Below, in pieces: positions 58,784-64,000 of a stretch of DNA of 64,000 bases. This stretch comes from Paracoccus fistulariae (GTDB lineage Bacteria > Pseudomonadota > Alphaproteobacteria > Rhodobacterales > Rhodobacteraceae). Both the position numbers and the translations under genes were made by a program. The stretch lies in NCBI RefSeq assembly GCF_028553785.1, contig NZ_CP067136.1, forward strand, positions 3,470,501 to 3,534,500, in the 5' to 3' direction. The notes under the pieces were generated by a model, which had not been told where the DNA came from, did no database searches, and saw nothing but the letters and a program-made list of their open reading frames with translations. Position 1 is the first letter of the stretch. Every line of letters starts with the position of its first letter.

Positions 58784-59713
58784 ATGCAGGCAACGATCAA
58801 AGAAAAGGTGACATTCACGGGGACGGGCCTTCATTCGGGGGCCGCCGCGCGAATGGTTGTGCATCCCGCGCCCACCGGTCACGGCATCGTTTTCCGCCGC
58901 GTGGATCTGAAACCGGCTGTCGATATTCCGGCGCTGTGGCACAATGTGACGCCCTCGAAACTCTGCACGCTGATGGATGACGGTCAGGGCACGACCCTGT
59001 CGACCGTCGAACATATCATGGCGGCGCTGGTCGGGACCGGTGTTCAGAACGTGCTGATCACCGTCGATGGCCCCGAGGTTCCGATCCTTGACGGCTCGGC
59101 CGCGCCCTTCGTGCGGGGTATCCTGCGCGCGGGCATCGAATTGCAAGCCGCCGACCTGCGCGCGATCCGGGTGCTGCGCCCGGTCGAGGTGCGCGATGGC
59201 GACGCCTATGCCCGCCTGGAGCCGGCCGATCATCTGGAAATCGATTTCGAGATCGATTTTGCCGATGCCGCGATCGGTCATCAGGAAAAGAAGCTGGACA
59301 TGGCCAATGGCGCCTTCCTGCGGGAACTTGCCGACAGCCGCACCTTCTGCCGTCAGTCCGATGTGGACATGATGCGCAAGAACGGTCTGGCACTTGGCGG
59401 CACCTATCTGAACGCCGTCGTCGTGGATGGCGCCAACGTCCTGTCGCCGGGCGGCCTGCGCCACCGTGACGAGGCCGTGCGCCACAAGATGCTGGACGCC
59501 ATGGGCGATCTGGGCCTGGCCGGTGCGCCGCTGCTGGCGCGCTATACCGGGCACCGCGCGGGGCACGCCATGACGAACCGCCTGCTGCGGGCGCTGTTCG
59601 CCGACCCGACCGCCTGGACGTGGGAGCTGTGCTCGCCCGCGTTGGAAAACCGTCTGCCGGGGGCGGGCGTCGCGAATTACGTCGTCGACGCATCGGATTG
59701 GGCGGTCGCCTGA
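58784..59713 (+). CDS. lpxC: UDP-3-O-acyl-N-acetylglucosamine deacetylase
   Basis: A 309-residue zinc deacetylase catalysing the committed step of lipid A synthesis. Zinc-binding and catalytic features are the His in TVEHIMAAL, the HKMLDAMGDLGLAG motif (His and Asp) and GHRAGHAMTNRLL; FTGTGLHSGAAARMVVHPA is the family N-terminus. It has its own upstream region (230 bases after ftsZ, behind the ftsZ terminator). Confidence 0.96.
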   Translation: MQATIKEKVTFTGTGLHSGAAARMVVHPAPTGHGIVFRRVDLKPAVDIPALWHNVTPSKLCTLMDDGQGTTLSTVEHIMAALVGTGVQNVLITVDGPEVPILDGSAAPFVRGILRAGIELQAADLRAIRVLRPVEVRDGDAYARLEPADHLEIDFEIDFADAAIGHQEKKLDMANGAFLRELADSRTFCRQSDVDMMRKNGLALGGTYLNAVVVDGANVLSPGGLRHRDEAVRHKMLDAMGDLGLAGAPLLARYTGHRAGHAMTNRLLRALFADPTAWTWELCSPALENRLPGAGVANYVVDASDWAVA

Positions 59714-59876
59714 CACTGGCGACCGTCTTCCCGAACTCGTGACAATTCTTTCTGAAAAACGCCTGCCGAAATCAATGGATTGCCATTTTGCGCCCCCTGA
59801 TATTCTGTGCTAGGAGGTCTCGGCAGGCGTGCCGGAAACGGGTGTCCGCACAGAAGAATCGTATGGCAGGGTGAAT

Positions 59877-60722
59877 ATGGCGCGCTCGAAAATCTCGGCA
59901 ACCATGATGGCTGCGCTGGTCGCGACGGTGACGCTGGCAGGCTGCGGCGGATCGAAAGATTCCGAACGGGAAAACCTTGACCGGTTTAATGCTCAGCAGA
60001 TCTACACCCGTGGCGAATATGAGCTGGAAAACAGCCGCAAGCCTGAAGACGCGGTCTTTTATTTCAGCGAAGTAGAGCGGCTTTACCCCTATTCCGAATG
60101 GGCCAAGCGGGCGCTGATCATGCAGGCCTATGCCAATCACAAGGCCGAGAATTACGAAGAGGCGCGCGGCGCGGCGCAGCGGTATCTGGACACCTATCCC
60201 GGCGATGAGGACGCGGCCTATGCGCAATATCTGCTGGCGCTGTCCTATTATGACCAGATTGACGAGGTCGGCCGCGATCAGGGCCTGACCTTCCAGGCGC
60301 TGCAGGCCCTGCGCAAGGTGATCGAGGAATATCCCGACAGCGAATATGCGCGCAGCTCGATCCTGAAATTCGACCTGGCCTTCGACCATCTTGCCGCCAA
60401 GGAGATGGAGATCGGGCGCTATTATCTGAAGCGCGGCCATTACGCCGCCTCGATCAACCGCTTCCGCGTCGTGGTTGAGGAATTCCAGACCACGACGCAA
60501 ACGCCCGAGGCTCTGTTGCGTCTGGTCGAGGCCTATCTGGCCCTTGGGCTGAATGATGAGGCGCAGACGGCGGGGGCCATCCTGGGCTATAACTTCCGCT
60601 CCTCGCCCTTCTATCTGGACGCCTATCAGCAACTGCGCGGCCGGGGTCTGGTGCCGGAAGCACGCGGCAGTAGCTGGCTGGCCAATGTCTATCGTCAGAT
60701 GATTCAGGGGAAATGGCTCTAG
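59877..60722 (+). CDS. bamD: Outer membrane assembly lipoprotein BamD
   Basis: A 281-residue lipoprotein of the BAM complex that folds outer-membrane beta barrels. Lipobox LAGC puts the acylated Cys at residue 23. The rest is five TPR-like helical pairs (YTRGEYELENSRKPEDAVFY, YPYSEWAKRALIMQAYANH, YPGDEDAAYAQYLLALSYYD, YPDSEYARSSILKFD), the expected BamD pattern. I chose the ATG at 59877; a GTG two codons earlier is an alternative. recN follows after 38 bases. Confidence 0.93.
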   Translation: MARSKISATMMAALVATVTLAGCGGSKDSERENLDRFNAQQIYTRGEYELENSRKPEDAVFYFSEVERLYPYSEWAKRALIMQAYANHKAENYEEARGAAQRYLDTYPGDEDAAYAQYLLALSYYDQIDEVGRDQGLTFQALQALRKVIEEYPDSEYARSSILKFDLAFDHLAAKEMEIGRYYLKRGHYAASINRFRVVVEEFQTTTQTPEALLRLVEAYLALGLNDEAQTAGAILGYNFRSSPFYLDAYQQLRGRGLVPEARGSSWLANVYRQMIQGKWL

Positions 60723-60760
60723 CGTCCGGCCCGGTGGGCTAGACGCGGCCGTCATGCGCG

Positions 60761-62437
60761 ATGCTGCGATCGCTTGAAATTCGGGACATGCTGCTGATCG
60801 ACCGGCTGGAGCTTGGCTTTGGCGCGGGCCTGAATGTGCTGACCGGCGAAACCGGGGCGGGCAAGTCGATCCTGCTGGATTGTCTGGGCTTCGTGCTGGG
60901 CTGGCGCGGTCGGGCCGATCTGGTGCGGCAAGGCGCCTCTCAGGGTGAGGTGACGGCGGTTTTCGATCTGCCTGCTGGGCATCCCGCGCGTGGCCTTCTG
61001 TCCGAGGCAGGGATCGAAACCGACGAGGATGAGCTGATCCTGCGCCGCGTGAATGGCGGTGATGGCCGCAAGACCGGCTATGTGAATGATCGCCGCGTCT
61101 CGGGCGAGGTGCTGCGCCGGTTGTCCGAGGTTCTGGTCGAACTGCACGGACAGCATGACGATCGCGGGTTGCTGAACCCGCGCGGGCATCGGTTGCTGCT
61201 GGATGCCTTTGCCGGGCTGGATCCCGGCCCGGCGCGCGATGCCTGGGCGGCGCGTCGGGACGCCGCGCGCGATCTGGCCGAGGCCGAGGCGCAACTGGCC
61301 GCCGCGCGCAGCGAAGAGGAATTTTTGCGCCACGCCGTGAAGGAACTGGAAGACCTGTCGCCGGAGGCGGGCGAGGAAGAGGCGCTGGACATCCGCCGCC
61401 GAAGCATGCAGGCGGCCGAGCGTATCCGCGACGATGTTGCCCGCGCGCTCCAGATGCTGGGTGCGGATGGGGCAGAGGGCATGATGCTTGATGCCAATCG
61501 CTGGCTGGAGGCTGCGGCGGATCGTGCGGAGGGTCGTCTGGACCAGCCGCTGGCCGCGCTGTCGCGCGCGCTGATCGAACTGGGCGAGGCGCATGGCGGG
61601 GTCGAGGATGCGCTGTCCGAACTTGATTTCGATCCGGCGGCGCTGGAAGCCACGGAAGAGCGGCTGTTTGCGCTGCGCGCCCTGGCGCGCAAGCATGATA
61701 TTCTGCCCGATGATCTGGCGGGGTTGGCGGATGAGCTGCGGGCGCGGCTGGACAAGATCGACGCGGGCGATGCCTCGATTGCCGAATTGCGCAAACGCAT
61801 GGCAGATGCCCAGGCCAGCTATCAGGCCGAGGCGCAGCGGCTGACCGATATACGGCAGGCGGCGGCAAGCCGTCTGGATCAGGCCGTTTCTGCGGAACTC
61901 GCCCCGCTGAAAATGGAACGGGCGGTCTTTCAAACCCATGTCGGCACGGGTGAACCCGGCCCGGAGGGCGTCGACAGCGTGGCCTTTACCGTGGCGACCA
62001 ATCCGGGCGCGCCGGCCGGTCCGCTGGACAAGATCGCCTCGGGCGGGGAATTGTCGCGCTTTCTGCTGGCTCTGAAAGTCTCGCTGGCGCGGGGCAATGA
62101 TGCGCTGGTGATGATCTTTGACGAGATCGACCGCGGCGTCGGCGGTGCGACAGCCGATGCCGTGGGTCGGCGGCTGAAGACGCTGGCGGGCGATGCGCAA
62201 GTGCTGGTGGTCACGCATTCGCCGCAGGTCGCGGCGTTGGGCGATACGCATTTCCGCGTCGCCAAATCCGTCAGCGACGGGATGACCACATCCACCGTGG
62301 TGGCGCTGGCGCATCCCGAACGGGTGGAAGAGATCGCCCGAATGCTGTCCGGCGATCGCATCACTGAAGCCGCGACCGAAGCCGCACGCGCCCTGCTGGC
62401 CGGGTCATCCGGGCAGATGGGCAGTCAGTCGACCTGA
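60761..62437 (+). CDS. recN: DNA repair protein RecN
   Basis: A 558-residue SMC-like ATPase for double-strand break repair. Walker A GETGAGKS (residues 29-36), a central coiled coil (about 160-365), the ABC signature ASGGELSRFLLALK and Walker B ALVMIFDEIDRGVGG are present. The usual gene order bamD-recN is kept; ligA, often next, is not in this window. No LexA-type box was recognised upstream. It overlaps the convergent small gene by 13 bases. Confidence 0.95.
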   Translation: MLRSLEIRDMLLIDRLELGFGAGLNVLTGETGAGKSILLDCLGFVLGWRGRADLVRQGASQGEVTAVFDLPAGHPARGLLSEAGIETDEDELILRRVNGGDGRKTGYVNDRRVSGEVLRRLSEVLVELHGQHDDRGLLNPRGHRLLLDAFAGLDPGPARDAWAARRDAARDLAEAEAQLAAARSEEEFLRHAVKELEDLSPEAGEEEALDIRRRSMQAAERIRDDVARALQMLGADGAEGMMLDANRWLEAAADRAEGRLDQPLAALSRALIELGEAHGGVEDALSELDFDPAALEATEERLFALRALARKHDILPDDLAGLADELRARLDKIDAGDASIAELRKRMADAQASYQAEAQRLTDIRQAAASRLDQAVSAELAPLKMERAVFQTHVGTGEPGPEGVDSVAFTVATNPGAPAGPLDKIASGGELSRFLLALKVSLARGNDALVMIFDEIDRGVGGATADAVGRRLKTLAGDAQVLVVTHSPQVAALGDTHFRVAKSVSDGMTTSTVVALAHPERVEEIARMLSGDRITEAATEAARALLAGSSGQMGSQST

Positions 62438-62766
62438 CGCAGGATCGACAGAACCTTGCCGGTTTCGGGGTTCATGCGCACCAGCAGATCGCCGACAATG
62501 GCATAAATGTTTCCGGCAGGTGCGATGCCAAGGCCATAGACCTCTGGCTGGTCGACAACCTGGACCCGGGACATATCCACCGTATCGCCGACGCTGACAG
62601 GGGCGCCCTTGGCCTTGGCAGAGCTTTGGGCCAGATAGATCTGCGGCTGCTGACCCACGGTATCCGCCCGGGCCTGCGCGTGATGTTGATGATATGCGAC
62701 AGCCAACAGGGGAAAAACCAACAGCCCCAAGCTTGCCGTCGCGGCAATCGTCTTATGAGGCAACAT
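62425..62766 (-). CDS. Small exported protein, paralogue A
   Basis: A 113-residue protein of unknown function. N-terminal hydrophobic segment (TIAATASLGLLVFPLLAVA) suggests a signal peptide or anchor. The C-terminal half, YGLGIAPAGNIYAIVGDLLV followed by RMNPETGKVLSILRQVD, is clearly related to the next gene upstream on the strand. The ATG at 62766 is fixed by AAGGA seven bases upstream. A TTG two codons earlier was rejected. It is convergent with recN. Confidence 0.65.
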   Translation of the reverse strand: MLPHKTIAATASLGLLVFPLLAVAYHQHHAQARADTVGQQPQIYLAQSSAKAKGAPVSVGDTVDMSRVQVVDQPEVYGLGIAPAGNIYAIVGDLLVRMNPETGKVLSILRQVD

Positions 62767-62877
62767 AACCAAGTCCTTATTTGCTCGGGGGACTAACCGC
62801 TGTAAATGCGAAACGGTTCCGGTGATCCGACAAGTCGCGCGAACGTGAGGCGCGTTGCCCGCGACAGTGCCAATGGC

Positions 62878-63195
62878 TTAATCCACAATGGCGACATTGG
62901 CGCGGAGGATGGACAGCACCTTGTTGGTCTTGCTGTCCAGGCGCACAAGCTTTCCTGCCACGATCGCATAGCGGCTGCCCGGAATCTCGGGCCCCAGACC
63001 ATAGGCGCCCGGTTTGTTGATGAAATGAATTGCATCGGCGGGCGGCGCTTCGCCCGCGACGACCGAAACCGGCGGGGCCGCTGCGGCAGCCCCGAAGGGG
63101 GTTGGCAGATCGTGGAACTGGCCGTCACTTTCAGCACTGTAAAGGCTGATCGCCGTCAGGGCGATCAGAAGTGATGCGTTTCGTGTAAAAGACAT
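62878..63195 (-). CDS. Small exported protein, paralogue B
   Basis: A 105-residue protein of unknown function with an N-terminal signal-like segment (NASLLIALTAISLYSAESDG). The C-terminal part (YGLGPEIPGSRYAIVAGKLV, then RLDSKTNKVLSILRANVAIVD) matches paralogue A: Y-G-L-G, Y-A-I-V, L-V-R and K-V-L-S-I-L-R are shared at the same spacing. It lies 111 bases upstream of paralogue A on the same strand, so the pair arose by tandem duplication and is probably cotranscribed. Confidence 0.65.
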   Translation of the reverse strand: MSFTRNASLLIALTAISLYSAESDGQFHDLPTPFGAAAAAPPVSVVAGEAPPADAIHFINKPGAYGLGPEIPGSRYAIVAGKLVRLDSKTNKVLSILRANVAIVD

Positions 63196-63282
63196 TGCGC
63201 GTCTACTTTGCCATGAGAACCAAAAAAACAGAACTTAACTCTGCCATTTTAGCTTCCATCTGCGGATTTGGTTCCGCAAAAA

Positions 63283-64000
63283 TCAGCGGCTTTCGAGATT
63301 TTTTTCCGTAAACCGTGGCAACATTGCCGAAAAATCGCGCCCGCGCCCGTCTTCTTCCTCGACGAATTGGCGGTAAAGCTCACGTGCCAGCGCGCCCATC
63401 GGCGTCTCGGCCCCCGAGGATTCCGCCGCATCCTGCGACAGATTCAGGTCTTTCAGCATCAGTTCGGCGGCAAAACCGGGCTTGTAATCGTTATCGGCGG
63501 GCGATGTCGGCCCCACGCCGGGGGCAGGGCAATAGGCATTCATGCTCCAACTGTAGCCAGAACTGGTCGAAACGACATCGAACATTTTCTGCCGGTCCAG
63601 TCCAAGCTGATCGGCCAATGCGAAGGCCTCGCAGGTTGCGATCATGGTGACGCCCAGAATCATGTTGTTGCAGATCTTGGCCGACTGGCCAGCGCCCGCA
63701 TCGCCGCAATGCACCGCCTTCTGGCCCATGATGTCGAACAGCGGCTGGACGGTCGCGAAATCGGCGTCTGACCCGCCCACCATGAAGGTCAGCGTCCCGG
63801 CCTGCGCGCCACCGATGCCGCCCGATACCGGCGCATCCAGCGATCCCAGACCGGCCGCATTCGCCTGCGCGGCCACGGCGCGGGCGCTGTCCACATCCAC
63901 GGTCGAGCAATCGCAAAGGATCGCGCCCGGCTGCATGTCGGGAATGATCTGATCCGCCACGGCCCGCAGGATCTTGCCATTGGGCAGCATGGTGATGACG
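63283..64000 (-). CDS. mmsB: 3-hydroxyisobutyrate dehydrogenase, C-terminal part (partial)
   Basis: The visible 239 codons continue past the window edge; the reading frame at the edge gives VITMLPNGK, the end of the NAD-binding half. Visible motifs are CDCSTVDVDSARAV, DAPVSGGIGGAQAGTLTFMV and GAGQSAKICNNMILG with the catalytic Lys of the beta-hydroxyacid dehydrogenase family. The enzyme oxidises 3-hydroxyisobutyrate in valine breakdown. The N-terminal Rossmann glycine motif is outside the window, so tartronate-semialdehyde reductase-like relatives cannot be fully excluded. Confidence 0.85.
   Translation of the reverse strand, partial: VITMLPNGKILRAVADQIIPDMQPGAILCDCSTVDVDSARAVAAQANAAGLGSLDAPVSGGIGGAQAGTLTFMVGGSDADFATVQPLFDIMGQKAVHCGDAGAGQSAKICNNMILGVTMIATCEAFALADQLGLDRQKMFDVVSTSSGYSWSMNAYCPAPGVGPTSPADNDYKPGFAAELMLKDLNLSQDAAESSGAETPMGALARELYRQFVEEEDGRGRDFSAMLPRFTEKNLESR

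Noticed and set aside
59772-61868. 698-codon minus-strand frame opposite bamD and recN
   Set aside because: Pro/Arg-rich low-complexity translation over two clear genes.

Overview
The window is a high-GC, gene-dense chromosomal segment from an alphaproteobacterium of the Rhodobacteraceae/Paracoccaceae, most likely Paracoccus or a close relative. The basis is the short HisG plus HisZ pair, the class II EPSP synthase, the order ftsW-murG-murC-DUF2484-murB-ddl-ftsQ-ftsA-ftsZ-lpxC-bamD-recN, the RNase E with a large insertion in its S1 domain, and a GC-rich extragenic element of a type I associate with this family. Almost all of it is core housekeeping sequence. I saw no intact mobile element, phage, CRISPR array or defence locus.

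1-14.3 kb: end of pgl, then pgi (sugar phosphates); ftsY; hisS-hisZ-hisG (minus strand); slyX; purA; a DUF2842 membrane protein coupled to thiN; ispG; a small membrane-anchored protein; moaA; a lipoprotein; an AlkD-like protein; aroA. Four copies of a dispersed extragenic element lie in the first 10.2 kb.

14.3-28.9 kb: prpE and maeB (propionate and malate/acyl-phosphate metabolism); a tightly coupled nucleoside-salvage operon cdd-deoA-deoB-add-upp; a SPOR-domain protein; tyrS and anmK (divergent); two identical tandem tRNA-Asp genes; proA.

28.9-39.4 kb, all on the minus strand: an ABC importer of the phosphonate family with a fused double permease, preceded by a thuR-thuEFGKAB-type disaccharide operon. 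In rhizobia this system imports trehalose-like disaccharides and processes them through 3-keto derivatives. The sequence shows near-identical LacI-type palindromes in front of thuE and thuR, a promoter-like element placed so that the thuE palindrome covers the start point, and strong hairpins in the thuE-thuF and thuK-thuA gaps. This is the best-supported regulatory story in the window.

39.6-47.6 kb: an alpha/beta hydrolase; rne with a long leader, a 19-bp tandem repeat that starts in its last codons, and a clear terminator; a secreted Cys-rich protein; ccdA; a DUF1989 protein; chrA.

47.8-64 kb: the division and cell-wall cluster through lpxC, bamD and recN, unusual for two long non-coding gaps around murB and a strong hairpin between ftsA and ftsZ. 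Two adjacent paralogous small exported proteins follow recN, and the window ends inside mmsB (3-hydroxyisobutyrate dehydrogenase).

No wholly new system stands out. The best leads are the rne 3' tandem repeat, the ThuR operator pair with intercistronic hairpins, the unexplained 591-bp gap before murB, the palindromes before ddl, and the uncharacterised exported-protein pair after recN.
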